DNA from: Heterohyrax brucei
Lineage: Eukaryota > Chordata > Mammalia > Hyracoidea > Procaviidae
Assembly: GCA_028571685.1 (NCBI GenBank)
Contig: CM053140.1
Span: 145,747,701 to 145,811,700, forward strand
Length of the DNA: 64,000 bases
Direction: 5' to 3'
Position 1 is the first letter of the stretch; each line of letters starts with the position of its first letter. Of the stretch, positions 34,737-46,786 are shown one piece after another. The notes beneath the pieces are model-generated. The model did no database searches and was not told where the DNA came from. It saw nothing but the letters and a program-made list of their open reading frames with translations. Made by a program: the position numbers and the translations under genes.

Positions 34737-35294
34737 TGTCAAGGGTTGAATCATGTTTCCCCCAAACATGTGTGTAGCAGTTGTCTGGAGTATGACTTCC
34801 AGTACTGTGTGACCGCCCTCCGTGTTGTGATTCCTGTGTTGTAAACCCTAATCTCACCTGTCTTTAATAGATTAGATTAGATTAAAGGATTAGGGTGGGA
34901 CTGTAATACCCTTCCTAAGGTCACCTCCTTGCTCCAATGTAAAGGGAGTTTCCCTAGAGTGTGGCTTGCCCTACCTTTTCTCCTACAAGAGATAAAAGGA
35001 AAGAGAAGCAAGTAGGGAGTTGGGGTCCTCATACCGTCAAGGAAGCAGCCCTGAGAACAGAGCACATCCTTCAAACCTGAAATTCCTACACTGAGATGGT
35101 CTCAGACCAAAGAAAAACTAATGCAACATAAGGACCTTTCTCCAGAGCCAACAGGCAGAGAGTGTGTTCCCCTGCAGCCAGGATCCAGAATTCACACTTG
35201 TAGCCTACTGGACTGTGTAGGAATAAATTTTTCTTTGCTAAAGCCATCCAAATTTACAGTATTTCTATGAGAGCAATACCTAATCACTAAGACA
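34737..35294 (+). mobile_element. MaLR-type solo LTR, sense
   Basis: TGTCAAGGGTTGAATCATGT at the start. The poly-A-signal region is GGAATAAATTTTTC, and the end is TAATCACTAAGACA. The flanks AGCAT and AGCGT fit a 5-bp target duplication with one change. Confidence 0.85.
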
Positions 35295-35439
35295 AGCGTC
35301 TTCTACGAGTAAATCTCTTATAAGTCTAATCCATCTTGGCATCTCATTTCCAGAGGGCTGGCACTAACCCATCACATTTATATATTTTAACCACGACTCC
35401 ACATTCATCCAATATACCATTTCAAATCTATCCCTTAAC

Positions 35440-36172
35440 CTCATCCACTTCTCTGCGTCACACTGCCACCCTTTTCACCTGGTGAACGAACATGTTCTGC
35501 ATAGGCTCCTAACTGAATTCAATAGTCTGCCCCAAAATGACTTCCCCAAGTTCCTTCTTAACCCCTCTCATACGTTCTGCACACAACAGCAAAACGATCT
35601 ATTTAAAACAGAAACCACATGATGTGCCTGCCAACCTAACACACCTCAGTCACTTGTCACTTAAAATAAAAGCCAAACCTCTTGGCACAGCCCACAAAGC
35701 CCTACACAGCCTAGTTCCTTCTGGCCTATCTCTTTTACGTCATCTCACTACACTCTCCTTCTCATTTATCATGATCCAGTCACAGTGGATTTCCTTCGGT
35801 TCCTAAACATACCAAGATCTTTCCCAACCTGCGCGAGGCTGTCTGGAATGTTCTTCCCTAATTCTCTATGCACCTGTTCTTCTTCCGCTCCTTTAGGACT
35901 CAGCTAGGGTATCATCACTTTAGAGACAGCTTCCCTAACCACGGTTTAAAATTAGGTTCCACCACCACTTGTATTCTATTTGTTAATACTTTTTATCTTG
36001 CCTGATTATTATCTGTCTCCCCTACAAGATTATTAACTCTCTGAGAGCAAAGACTCCGTCTGTTCCTTTCCCTACTGCGTCCTTAGAACCCGGAAGAGTA
36101 CCTGACACATAGTGTTAATATGGGTGCCAGGTGCTCTGTAAACGTTTGTGAATGAAGGAACCATGAAAGAAT
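35440..36172 (+). mobile_element. L2 LINE, 3' end, sense
   Basis: This is a long L2 3' part. CACAAAGCCCTACACAGCCT and GTCTGGAATGTTCTTCCC belong to the coding end; CTTTAGGACTCAGCTAGGGT and GACAGCTTCCCTAACCACG follow; the 3' UTR has ACCTGACACATAGTG and GTGAATGAAGGAA. It probably continues the fragment at 33530, with L1 and LTR insertions between. Confidence 0.72.
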
Positions 36173-36995
36173 CAAACAGCTGTTCACTTCACAGCATCAT
36201 TCAATGCTATCTCTAAGTCAGCATAAACTCAAATGTGTTTTTTCTGCTGTGGAGATATTTTTTTCTATTTAATCCTATGGGATACTAGGGTCAGAAGAAA
36301 GTGACTACCAAGACATTGGATCTCTGATGAAAGTAAACTCCTAGCTACTCTCCCTAACGGATAGCCCCTCAAACGTCGTGGGAACAGGCATGACGACAGC
36401 CACTGACTGATGATGGTCCATCAGATGAGGCTTCAGCTGATACCAATAGCTATCTGTCGGAAGCTATGGAATAGAGAGCACAAAAACTATCACTCTTGAG
36501 GCATTCACACCAGGATTCACTCTCTCATGTGTCTCGTAAAATATGTATATTTTTTAAAAAGGAAGATATTGGGTGGGATATACGTTTTGAGGAAGCTAAT
36601 GGCTCTGCCATATGTAGGAATGACCTGAATTACTTCTCTTTTATATCGCTAAGAATAGCTGAGGTGGCTTCTTAGGTAATCTTCTGAAATGAGAAGCCAG
36701 TAAAGAAGCATACTTCTCATACCAACAGTGTTCCTTTGATTTAAGTATGTCAAATTGCAAAGTGATTTTTCACTGGAAAAAAAATTATGATACCCGTCAA
36801 ATAACCAAGCTTACAGCTAAAGCCTGGCTATTAAAGTCATGAGAATTTTTTTTTAAGTATCATCATTTACCAGGGGATAGTTTTTCCTAACTGTAAGATA
36901 TTTACTGTAATTCTTAAGAGGAGAGAAACTCTGCCCTGTTTTTAATTTGCAAGTTTATTAAATGTTCACCTGGCAGGTAAGAAAAGTTTAGAAGG
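36173..36995. other. Unassigned spacer
   Basis: AT-rich sequence; no repeat family or coding signature recognised. Confidence 0.4.
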
Positions 36996-37503
36996 CGTCT
37001 TAGTCATCTAGTGCTGCTATAACAAAAGTGCCACAAGTAGATGGCTTTAACAAAAAGAAATTTATTTCCTCACAGTAAAGTAGGCTAAAAGCGCAAATTT
37101 AGGGCGTCAGTTCAAGGGGAAGACTATCTCTCTCTGTTGGCTCTGGAGGAAGGTCCTCCTCAAGCTTCCCCTAGCTGAGGAGCTTCTCAGATGCTTGGAC
37201 CCCGGGTCCAAAGGGTGCGCTCTGCTCCCAGTGCTTCTTTCCTGCAGGTATGAGGCCCCCAAATCTCTGTCACTTCCATTTCCTTTTTCTAATAAGAGAT
37301 AAAAGGTGGTATGATCCACAACCCTTTATATTGGATCAGTGATGTGATCTTGGTAAGGATGTTGCAATCCCAATTTAAGCCTTTTTAACATAAAACTACA
37401 ATCACAAAATGGAGAACAACCACACAGTAGTAGGAATCATGGCCCAGGCAAATTGATACACACATCTAGGGGGATGGAGGGACACATAGTTCAATCCATG
37501 TCA
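36996..37503 (-). mobile_element. MaLR-type LTR, antisense
   Basis: Starts CGTCTTAGTCATCTAGTGCT (TG end mutated to CG) and ends AGTTCAATCCATGTCA. Flanks GAAGG and GAGGT suggest a degraded duplication. The body contains TAAAAGGTGGTATGATCC, as in the 28104 copy. Confidence 0.82.
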
Positions 37504-37870
37504 GAGGTGTAAATAAAAAGCCAAGTTAAGTGTTTAGCTGAACTTTCTAGATCCAGAATTATGACAAAAAATGAATCTGATTCAGAAAGATCTCTGTATT
37601 TTCAGTTCAGGACTATGCATATACTATATCCTCATAGTTCTACCTTTGCCACTCAGTCTAAATTAGCTGCACAAACCATCACCACTTCCTCCAAACGGTA
37701 ATTCTATTCAAAGTTCTGTTTTTTTTTCCTTTATGACACTTCACACCATCTAAAACTTGGTTTATGTCTTTGCTTTCCCTGTGTCTGTCTTTCACCACTG
37801 AAATCTAAGTGATATCCAAACTCCTCACCATTCTATCACCAACCCATAGACAGTATCTGGTTCATGACTG
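37504..37870. other. Unassigned spacer
   Basis: Nothing recognised. Confidence 0.35.
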
Positions 37871-38155
37871 CTGTGGTCAATGGCCATCAAGTCTACCCCA
37901 ACTCATGGTGACCTGATGTATAACAGATAAAACATTGCACAGTCCTGCTCTATTTTAGTGATCATTGGTGTGTTTAAGTTCATTTTTGTGGCTATTGTGT
38001 CAGTCTATCTCATTGAGGGTTTCTCTCATTTCCATTGGCCCTCTAGCAAGCATGATGTGCTTTTCTAACAATTGGTCTTTCCTGGTGATGTGTTCAAAAT
38101 AAGCAAGTAAAAATCTCACCTTTCTCATTTCTAAGGAACTTTCTGGCTGTCCGTT
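37871..38155 (-). mobile_element. RTE-clade LINE 3' end, antisense
   Basis: TGGCCATCAAGTCTACCCCA and CTCATGGTGACCTGATGTAT are the tail complement. GCACAGTCCTGCTCTATTTT and TGGTGATGTGTTCAAAATAA follow in RTE order. It stops where L1 sequence begins. Confidence 0.82.
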
Positions 38156-38164
38156 CACAGTAAG

Positions 38165-40165
38165 TACACAATAAACTGTTGCTGAAGGGCTTGAAGTCCA
38201 TCAAATGGAGAAAAGACAGTCTTTTTAACAGCTGGTGCTGGCAAAATTGGATGTCCATCTGCAAAAATATGAAACAAGATGCACAACTCACACCATGTAC
38301 AGAAATTAATTCCACATGTATCAAAGACCTAAATGTAAAGCCCAAAACTATAAAGTCCACAGAAGAAAAAAATAGGATCAATACTAAAAGCTTTAGTACG
38401 TGGCGTTAGCAGAACACAAACCATAAGCAACGACACAGAAGATAAGCTAGATAATTGTGATCTTCTAGAAGTTAAACACTTAAATGCTCATCAAAAGACT
38501 TCACTAAAAGGGTATAAAGAGAACCTATAGAACGGATGGTGAGGGGATTGGCTATTACAAATCAGACAGATGTCGAATTCCTAAATCTCTAAAATCTACA
38601 AAAAATTCTAACACCTCTACAGCAAAAAGGCAATCCAATTTAAAAAATGACAAAGAAAATGAACTGACACTTCACCAAAGAGGATATTCAAGCCACCAAC
38701 AGACGTATGAGGAAATGCCCCTGATCACTAGCCGTTGGAGAAATGCAAATCAAAACAACAGTGAGATACCATCTCATCCTGGCATTAACGACAGGAATCA
38801 CAAAAACAGGAGATAACAAATGTTGGAGAGGTTGCTGAGAGATCAGAATTCATGCACTGTTTGTGGGAATGCAACATACTACCACCATTTTGGTAAACAA
38901 TATGGCACTTTCTTAGAAAGCTAGAAATAAAAATACCATATGATCCAGTAATCCTACTCCTAGGAGTATGCCCTACAGAAATAAGAGTTATCCCACAAAT
39001 AGACATATACACACCCATGTTCATTTCAGCGTTGGTCATAATAGCAAAAAGACGGAAGCAACCTAGCTGCCTTCAAGAGATGAATGCATAAACAAACTAT
39101 GGTACATAAAAACAACGGAGTATTATACAACATTAAAGAACAACAAAGAATCTGTGAAGCATCTCACAACGTGGAAAAAATTGAAGGGCAGTACTGTATG
39201 AGATTGTTACTGTAAAAAGTCATGAAAAGATTCATACACAAAAAGAAACAATCTTTGATAGTTACCAGGGATGGGAGGAGGGATGAGAAAACACTAAACA
39301 GACAGTAGGTAAGTGGTAACTTTGGTGAAGGATAAAAGAGTGCACACTGCTGGGGAGGCCAGCACAGTGTGTACAAGGCAAGGTCACAGAAGCTACACAG
39401 ACACGTCCAAACTCCTTGAGGGACTGAACTGTTGAGCTAAGAGCTGTGGAGACCATGGTCTCAGCAAACTTCTATCTCTGTTGGCTAACATAGTTTATAA
39501 AGAAAATGCTCTACCTTCTACTTCAGTGAGTAGCACCTGGAATCTTAAAAGCCTGTGAGCAGCTATCTGGCATACCCCACTAGTCTCACCCGTTTGGAAG
39601 CAAGGACGAATGAAGGGAATTAAAGATGCAAGGGAGAAATTAGTCCAAAGGACTCCTAGATCAGATCTACCACAGCCTCCAGCAGGCTGAATCCTGTACA
39701 ACCAGATGGTATTTAGCAACTACCACTGACTGCTCTAATGGGAATCAAGACAGAAGACTCTGGACAGAGCTGGAGAAGATGCAGAACAATACTCTAACTC
39801 AAAAAGAAAGGCCAGACTTCTTGGCCTGACAGGGACTGGAGAAACTCTTGAGAGTATCTTCCCCAGTTACCCTTTCAGTTCAGTACTGAAGTCGCTCCTG
39901 AGGTTCCCCCTTCAGCCAAAGATTGGTCGTGCCCATGAAACAAAACGAGACTAAAGGTTGTGCCAGCCCAGGAGCAAGGACTAGAAGGCAGGAGTGGAGA
40001 GGAAAGCCGGTAACAGGGAACCCGAAGTAGGGAAGGGAGAGTGTAAACTTGTTCATGGGGCTGCTAATCAATGTCGTAAAATACTGTGTGTACTGTTTAA
40101 TGAGAAACTAGTTTGTTATATAAACCTGCATCTAAAGTAGAATCAAAAAGAAAAAATAAAGAAAT
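38165..40165 (+). mobile_element. L1 LINE, ORF2 end and 3' UTR, sense
   Basis: From about 38170 to 39180 the sequence follows the C-terminal part of L1 ORF2: CTGGCAAAATTGGATGTCCA, AGAGGATATTCAAGCCACCA, a segment with ATGCAAATCAAAACAACAGT, and the CATATGATCCAGTAATCCTA block. Frameshifts and stops prevent translation. A long 3' UTR with CTCAGCAAACTTCTATCTCT and CATGAAACAAAACGAGACTA runs to an AATAAA-containing A-rich end at 40165. This UTR type is the source of the fragments at 17578, 24471 and, probably, 56060. Confidence 0.85.
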
Positions 40166-40835
40166 TGTACACTGCTCACTCCACAGACAAAGAAATAGTT
40201 GTTGGATGTATGAATTCAACAATACCAAAACAATCATTTTTTATGGGTTATGGCATTAAAAAGTTTCACATCATGAACAGAGTTTTAGGATCACAAGAAG
40301 CTTTCAGTTATGACTTGATTCCCAGAAACATATGTGAGGCCAAGATTTTGTCATTCCAAGTGATTCATCCTTTTGAACTAATGACAAAGGCACCAACACA
40401 TGACCTGCAGACACACAGGTAGTAAGTAAAAATGTCACTCCCGCAAAAGGTCTACTGATTCTAAACTAGTTCCTCAGGGAAAAGACCACTTCTTTTTACA
40501 CATGAGTTGATCACTTAGTATATAGCATGAGTGCTTCACCTCACATTCTGTTTAGACGGTAGGAAGTGTTTTCAATACTAAATTTGATTATTTAGACTGA
40601 CCTAAACACTTTGAGATGTGGTAGACTAGCAAATGTATCCAAAACAGTTTAGTTATATTTTCTCAAACGATAATCACCCTATATTTACAGGGAGGGAGTG
40701 GGAAAGACTCAGGTACAAGTGTACTTCTTTTAGACAGAATGAGAATACAGGTAATAACCAAGAACTCTGTGCTCTTTCAGGTAGGAGGGATAAAATGCAA
40801 GCATCCATGGCATGAGATTAGTTATGCATGCTGCT
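40166..40835. other. Unassigned spacer
   Basis: No recognised feature. Confidence 0.4.
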
Positions 40836-40996
40836 TGGATCCCTGGTGGCACAGTGATTAAGAGCTATGCTTGCTAACCCAAAGGTCAACAGTTTGAATC
40901 CACCAGCTGCTCCTTGGAAACTGTATGGGGTACTGCTGTCCCACAGGGTAATTTTGAGTTGCGGAATCCACTTGACAGTAATGGATTAGGTTTTCG
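40836..40996 (+). repeat. AfroSINE, sense
   Basis: GGATCCCTGGTGGCACAGTG, AACAGTTTGAATCCACCAGC and TGCTCCTTGGAAACTGTATG. The tail is altered to GAGTTGCGGAATCCACTTGA. Confidence 0.93.
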
Positions 40997-41657
40997 TTAA
41001 TTTTTTTTATTTGTTTGTTTATTTGAGCCAGATGTTGGCTATAGACTCCAAATGTGTTAGTTTCTGGGTTTAGCGGAAAGCTCTATGAGCTATTGACAAA
41101 GACGGGAATAAAGCTGTAGTAACATTGCTGTGGCACTTGGCTTGGCTAGTTGTTACTCTAATACCTTATCAAACTGGCTTAAAAAATATATATTTTCTCT
41201 GTAATTTTTTTTTCCTGCAGAGTGCTTAATTTCCATCTCGATATTAGAATGGCCATTGTTCTCTGAAATGTCTTTCCCCAGGCACACCAGGGAGAACATT
41301 TAGGATGTGGTAGCAATTGTAATTGTTTCTTATTCTGAAACTTCCATCCTTTGAGTTCATTCCAAACCCAAATTCTCCAGTCCTTTCCCATTCTCTCTAG
41401 CGGGAGGGACTCCCACGGTCTCCTAGTCTCTTGCCGCACTTTTCTGTCCTTCCTTTAGTGGCCACTTCTATCGCGGCTACAGCCTCCCCTTCTGCCGTGC
41501 TGGTCCCTCCTGCTGTATTTCTGTCTGGTCACCTCTTACTCACACTCAGAACTCGCAGATCTGGGGACAGACCCTCTCCTTGAGTGATCTTCAGAGTTTC
41601 TTATTAGGTTCCAAAGGGCTGCATACTGTGTTGGTTTTTATGGCGGTTCTTAATCAG
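40997..41657. other. Unassigned spacer
   Basis: No recognised feature. Confidence 0.4.
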
Positions 41658-41830
41658 GAGAAACCCTGGTGGCATAGTGGTTAAGTGCTGCATCTGCTAA
41701 CTGAAAGGTTGGTAGTTCAGATCCACCAGGCCCTACTTGGAAACTCTGTGGAACAGATCTACTCTGTCTTCTAGGGCTGCTATGAGTCAGAATTGACTCA
41801 ACAGCAGCGGGGTTGGTTCGATTTTTGGTC
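41658..41830 (+). repeat. AfroSINE, sense, well preserved
   Basis: GAGAAACCCTGGTGGCATAG through TGGTTAAGTGCTGCATCTGC, AGTTCAGATCCACCAGGC and a full tail GAGTCAGAATTGACTCAACA. It is one of the least diverged copies in the window. Confidence 0.95.
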
Positions 41831-44013
41831 TCATTCAGGATCTGAGGTCAGGTCCCTCCAGGTAGAAATCCAAGACATTTGGATGGTACACACAAAAATA
41901 CCCCCCTCGATAATAATTAGTGTCTTAAACTGAGATACAAGTCTTCCCAACAGTCTCTTATCGAGACAAGTTTCCCAACTAGTTTGGATGTTCCTAGCAA
42001 TTTCTGTAGCTCAGCATTATGAGATCACTTCCACAGTTGTCCTTCAATTTCTCCCTAAATGCAAATGCCCTGATGTCACAGCAATACCAAAAGTTTAGGG
42101 TATTAACGCTTCCTCTTACCCTACACTCAACCATCTTTCTCTCGTTGAGGTGAAACTCTAATGTAGTATGAACTTGAAATCTTTTGAAGCAAATGGAGGT
42201 GAGAAATCTAAAAGTTGACAATAGCAGCAAAGACCTCCTCTTTGTTTAAGGCAGAATCTTACCTGAAGCAGAGAAATAGCCTACTTTAAAAAGAAGAAGA
42301 AGAAATAAGTTAAACCCTGTGTGCTGGGATTCAGTAAACACATGCACAAAAAAAGTTGAACATAGTCAGCTAACGTGTAGGATTTCTGTGCCAAAGTAGC
42401 ACGTGTCTCCCAAATAGACAGGTCAGTAAGCTGATATGTAACCTCTATTCTAACAGCTAGAACGTTTTGCTCTTTAGTATAACGAAGCCTGTAAATAAAA
42501 TTGGGCTCTGAGTTGTTTCCCAAAGGGAAGCTTATGCAGTTTGCTTTGGTGGAATGTCAAGACGTCAGGGGAAAAAGTGATCATCAATAAACACATGCAT
42601 GGAACTGAATCGTTACATTCTTGTTTGTTAGACAAACGCTTCTTTATCTTGAGCCCTCTGTTAGGAACTCCCGGCTTCTCTTTACAAATAACTTGGCATT
42701 GCAGAACTGCCATTTGTAATGACTTATAAGAGTTTCTCTATTTCATCCATTGTGTATCCATTGCATACCATTTGTGTGCATTCCATTTGTCAGCATGTAC
42801 ATTTGAACTTGGTAGACTTGTAAGAAGGAAAAGACCCAGCAGTCGCACAAAGCCCAGCACAAAATTGAAAGCATTTACGTTACTCAGTTGGAACTGAGCT
42901 ATGTTCAGTAGCTCCCCAAAACATAATACTTCATCTATTAAATGCATTTTCTGACTTCTCACACACTCAGAATTAGTAAATGCAAAGAAAGGAAAATGAA
43001 TACACCCACACCCTAAAATAAATGTGATTTTTATTTTATTCATACGCATGTTCTTAAAAAGATGTGTAAATAAAAGAAGGGAATAAATACAGCTTGATGA
43101 AAAATCAAATGCTAAATGGGCAAACCTTGTACATTAATAAAGCCTTGGACAAAATTAACCGGCGATATTCATCTAGTTTGACCTTTCTTTCCCAATAGCA
43201 TTATAGTTCTTAATCTATTCAGGAACAGCCTTTGGAGGTAGTTACCATTGTGATACATAATAGCACAGGATTTCATTTTTAAGAATTCCAAGGTCTTTGA
43301 GGGAAAGAGCAGATTGCTCTTAGGGGTTAGACTTAGTGGAAAATTTTCATTTAAATTGTTTTTAAATTTCTCTTCTGAAGACAGCTTTTAAATTACGCGA
43401 TTATGATTAAATATACAGAAAAAATATCTTGCTGCTGAGATTAAAAGAAAAAGAAGAAACATATGGGTGGATGGACAACTATTGTGGGTATAACGGGGTA
43501 GGAATCTCTTCCTGTCACTATTTGGTCTTGGCTCTAGGTCTTCAAATCTCACAGGAAATAAGGATTTTAATTAACCTCCCTCTCTGAGGAAGTTCCTACA
43601 GACCTGTTTGTGGCAACTGTATTACTTGAAATTTAGTGTTCTCCTAAATTCTCACCCCACCCACACCACCACATGATGCATAATACAGTTCTTTCAGTCT
43701 TTGCCCTGAGCACACATTAAGCAATCTAACTCCCACTATTAGAATCTCTCCAAAAAGCAGAGGAGAGAGGAGGGGAGGAGAAAGAAGGGGAGGGCAAAGG
43801 AGAGAAGAAAGGAACGAAGGGGGGTGGGAAAGGGAAAGGAAAGGGAAAAATACAGGATAATAACCTAAAAGAATTTCACCCTGCGTGATACATCCAGGAA
43901 CGAAATAACAAAGATTTTTCCATACTGTGCTGAAGTAGAGTAAAACTTCTAAATGGTTTTGAGTTTTTTTTGGTTGGTGGTGTTTGTTTGTTTTTAGGAT
44001 CACTTTTAAAGTC
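41831..44013. other. Longest stretch without recognised repeats
   Basis: About 2.2 kb with no SINE, LINE or LTR that I can name apart from the purine-rich tract at 43749-43850. Open frames of 60-120 codons occur on both strands. None has a recognisable domain, and the minus-strand frame at 43644-44003 is driven by the purine tract. Confidence 0.5.
43749..43850 (+). repeat. Purine-rich (GA)n low-complexity tract
   Basis: About 100 bases are almost entirely A and G on the plus strand, with units such as GGAGAGAGGAGGGGAGGAG and GGGAAAGGGAAAGGAAAGGG. Such a tract can form triplex (H-DNA) structures. Confidence 0.9.
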
Positions 44014-44186
44014 CTGGAAACCCTGGTGGCATAGTGGGTTAAGTGCTACATCTGCTAACAGAAAGGTCAGCAGTTCAAACCCGTGAGGCACTCCTTGGAA
44101 ATTCTATGGGGCAGTTCCACCCTGATCTATAGGGTCGCTATGAGTCGGATACAACCCAATGGCAGAGGGTTTGGTTTTTTTTTTGT
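44014..44186 (+). repeat. AfroSINE, sense
   Basis: CTGGAAACCCTGGTGGCATA, then CAGCAGTTCAAACCCGTGAG, then a tail with CGCTATGAGTCGGATACAAC, very near the family consensus, and a T-run. Confidence 0.95.
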
Positions 44187-44600
44187 TTTTGCTTTTGTTT
44201 TAAGGCTTATCTAAGGCATATAATATACTCTGGCCTTTACAAAGTATCTATTTCTCCAAAGAAAAAATCCATTAAATATTTTGAAATTAAACTTCCAATT
44301 GGCATCTTTCAAAACACTTATTTCCAAAAATCTTCAGGCCAGAAATACAATAGTCTGGAATCCAGTCTGTCAATAAGCACAATCTCAGGTCCTTCACTCT
44401 GAATAGTCAAATAGACTGGAGGGTAGACCACCTGGCAGCTGGTTCAGGGCTTGCTTTGCATATAAATCCAGTTTAACGTAACCGGCTCTCACCCTAGCTT
44501 TCAGAGTGATGGCTCTGCCTGGAAGCCAATCTAATTTAGGTTCCTTGCCCACGTCAGTCAATCCATCTATGCCTCCGTTTCCCCATACTGTAAATGAATA
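44187..44600. other. Unassigned spacer
   Basis: No recognised feature. Confidence 0.35.
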
Positions 44601-44950
44601 CAGGTGGTCCCCAACTTACGACATATTCAAGTTACCATGAACAGCACTGACTATCTAGGTTTTTAGTTTGATCATTTTTTTCGCTGAATGTGCTCATTAG
44701 TAATATCTACTACATACAGTATTGTAGTGTGTAATTTGATGATGTTACTGTTTTCAGGTGTAATGTTTTCAAGCCTCAAAGAAAAATAAAGATCAGATTT
44801 ATAAATACATTGGTAATGCCAGCCAAAGCCAAGTGCTGTCAAGGGCAATAATGATGAAAACTCCAAAAAAAAAAAAGTCACTTAATCCAGAACCTACTTA
44901 GGAGCAGTCGTTGGAACAGAGCCTATTATAAGTCAAGGATGAACTATGTA
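44601..44950. mobile_element. Tigger/pogo-like DNA transposon remnant
   Basis: The left end ATACAGGTGGTCCCCAACTT and the right end, whose complement starts ATACATAGTTCATCCTTGAC, resemble the terminal repeats of Tigger-type elements, which often read as ...GTCCCCGACTTA. At about 350 bp it is a non-autonomous or deleted copy. No transposase can be read with confidence. Confidence 0.55.
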
Positions 44951-45448
44951 TCTGATTGCGTCTTGGTTCATCAAGAAAGATGACTCTGACCTTTCTCTGA
45001 ACAAGTAATTACAGTATTAGGTTATATATGTAGAAAGACTCATTCAGCAAATGTGAAAACATTGAAAGAAATTATAACATGCCTGCATGATTTAATATGC
45101 TTTTCTGAGAATTTGACTTGTAAATAAAATAATTAAATAATAATAATAGTTACTATTTATTCAGTAACTATTATACACCAGAACTATCATTATATAAGTA
45201 TCTCATTTAATCTTGATCCATAAATGTTTTGTCTGTTACTACCATAACTTTATAGCTGAAGAATGGGCTCTTCAAGATAATGTTTCTATTCAATTTAATA
45301 TCTACCATCACCTGGAAAGTAGAATCCCAAGTCTCCCTGATTCCAAAACCACCTATATTTACTAACTTCCTAATGGAGGAGAATAGAAGATTTTCATTTT
45401 GTGAATTAGTTAATGATCATTAATAAATATAGGGAGTCAAATATATTT
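44951..45448. other. Unassigned AT-rich spacer
   Basis: AT-rich with short TAA and TA runs. Confidence 0.4.
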
Positions 45449-45520
45449 ATACTATGTATATATGTACTGGTGGTGGTGGTGTATATATGTACTGTATATA
45501 TGTATATATGTACTGGTGGT
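45449..45520 (+). repeat. TATATGTACTGG minisatellite at a SINE 5' end
   Basis: TATATATGTACTGGTGGTG occurs twice with TATA-rich spacers, the second copy being continuous with the SINE head. The repeat probably grew by duplication of the junction between flank and SINE. Confidence 0.7.
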
Positions 45521-45673
45521 GTAGTGATTAAGTGCTACAGTGACTAACCAAAAGGTAAGTAGTTCAAATCCACGAGGTGTTCCTTGGAAACTCTATGGGG
45601 CAGTTCTCCTCTGTGCTGTAAAGTCACTACAAGTCAGAATCAACTTGACAATAATGGGTTTTGATTGGTTTGG
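45510..45673 (+). repeat. AfroSINE, sense
   Basis: ACTGGTGGTGTAGTGATTAA, AGTTCAAATCCACGAGGTGT, and a tail AGTCAGAATCAACTTGACAA ending GGTTTGG. Its 3' end is directly followed by the TA that flanks the mariner element. Confidence 0.92.
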
Positions 45674-45675
45674 TA

Positions 45676-46769
45676 TGTGAGATCTGACAGTTACATTTGT
45701 AAACTCACCCTAGAAAAGGTGCTACACAACTCATTGCTGAATATCACTATGGTCACCTTCAAGGTGTTCCCCTTGAGAAGCTACGCACTGATGCCAGCAC
45801 CTAGTCCACCCTTCAAAGCAATTTTAAAACTTTTTCTGGAATGACCATCAGAGCTGTCGTTGTATTACCCTTGATGTCCTGAATGTCACCAAATATCTTC
45901 CTTTCAATGTCTCCTTTAGCTTTGTGTAAAGAAAAAAGTCATTAGGTGCCAGATCAGCTAAGGAGGGAGGGTATTCCAATCTACTTACTTGTTTACTGGC
46001 TGAAAACTCCCTTACAGACAACTATACAATTATGTTGGCACTCTTCCCGCTGTGCCACTGTGTGCAAGGACCATTCCAGAACAAGTTCCAAAATTGCTTT
46101 GAAGGGTGGACTAGTCACTGGCATCAGTGTGTAACTTCCCAAGAGGAATACTTTGAAGCTGTCTGTTTTTGTCAGCTAGCACTGCTCTAACAGAAATACC
46201 ACAGAGTGGATGGCTTTAACAAAGGAAGGTTTATTCTTACACAGTCTGGTAGGCTACAAGCCCATATTCAGGATGTCTGCTCCAGAGGAAGGCTTTCCCC
46301 CTTTTCAGCTCTGGAGGAAAGTCCGGTATTGCATCAGTGTTTGTCCAGGGAGCATCTTGGAGCAGGAACCTCAGGTCTGAAGGACGCACTCTTCTTGTGC
46401 TGCTTGCTTGATGGTGTGAGGTTCCTAATTCTCTGCTTGCTTCTCTTTCCCTTTATCTCCTGCAGGTTGAAAGGATTACTGGTGGTGCAAGCCCTACTCC
46501 AGGGAAACTCCCTTTACGATGGAACAAGGAGAGGAACCGATGAAGGGATTTACAGTCCCACCCTAATCCTTTAACATACAGTATAACAAAGGCACAGATT
46601 GGAGGACAATCATAGAAGGCAGGGAATGATGGCCTAGCCACATGGTCACACATATTTTTGGGGGGACACAATTCAGCCCATGACAGTGTCCTTGGTGATA
46701 TTCAGTGATGAGGTATGTAGCACTTAGAACAATTAAGTTCTCAGACTTAATTGTCAGCCCCCCCACATG
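45676..46769. mobile_element. Palindromic mariner (irritans-like) derivative
   Basis: The minus strand from about 46005 to 45860 encodes REFSASKQVSRLEYPP and then SLADLAPNDFFLYTKLK. This matches the end of the mariner transposase catalytic domain; the third catalytic aspartate is the GAC read at 45938-45940. The 3' end of that same gene is present a second time, inverted, at 46070-46159 and 46686-46757, so the element has two 3' ends facing outward. Both carry a terminal CTGACA(A/G)TTA motif, and TA flanks each end (45674-45675 and 46770-46771). An LTR at 46164-46685 interrupts the right arm. The N-terminal half and the first two catalytic aspartates are absent. Confidence 0.75.
46164..46685 (-). 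mobile_element. MaLR-type LTR, antisense, inside mariner arm
   Basis: TGTTTTTGTCAGCTAGCACT at one end and ATTCAGCCCATGACA at the other. Flanks CTGTC and GTGTC fit a 5-bp duplication with one change. A 122-codon frame at 46206-46574 is a by-product of LTR sequence. Confidence 0.88.
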
Positions 46770-46786
46770 TATCATACTGTAACACC

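Noticed and set aside
38165..39200. Active L1 ORF2
   Set aside because: Frameshifts and stops are frequent and only the C-terminal part is present.
43644..44003. 119-codon minus-strand frame
   Set aside because: Its Pro/Leu/Ser-rich centre is produced by the purine-rich tract and there is no domain.
46070..46159. Right mariner arm as a separate second mariner insertion
   Set aside because: It aligns as the inverted copy of 45754-45846 and both outer ends carry matching terminal motifs and TA, which favours one palindromic element; a second insertion is not excluded.
46206..46574. 122-codon plus-strand frame as a gene
   Set aside because: It lies entirely within a MaLR-type LTR and matches other LTR copies in non-coding form.
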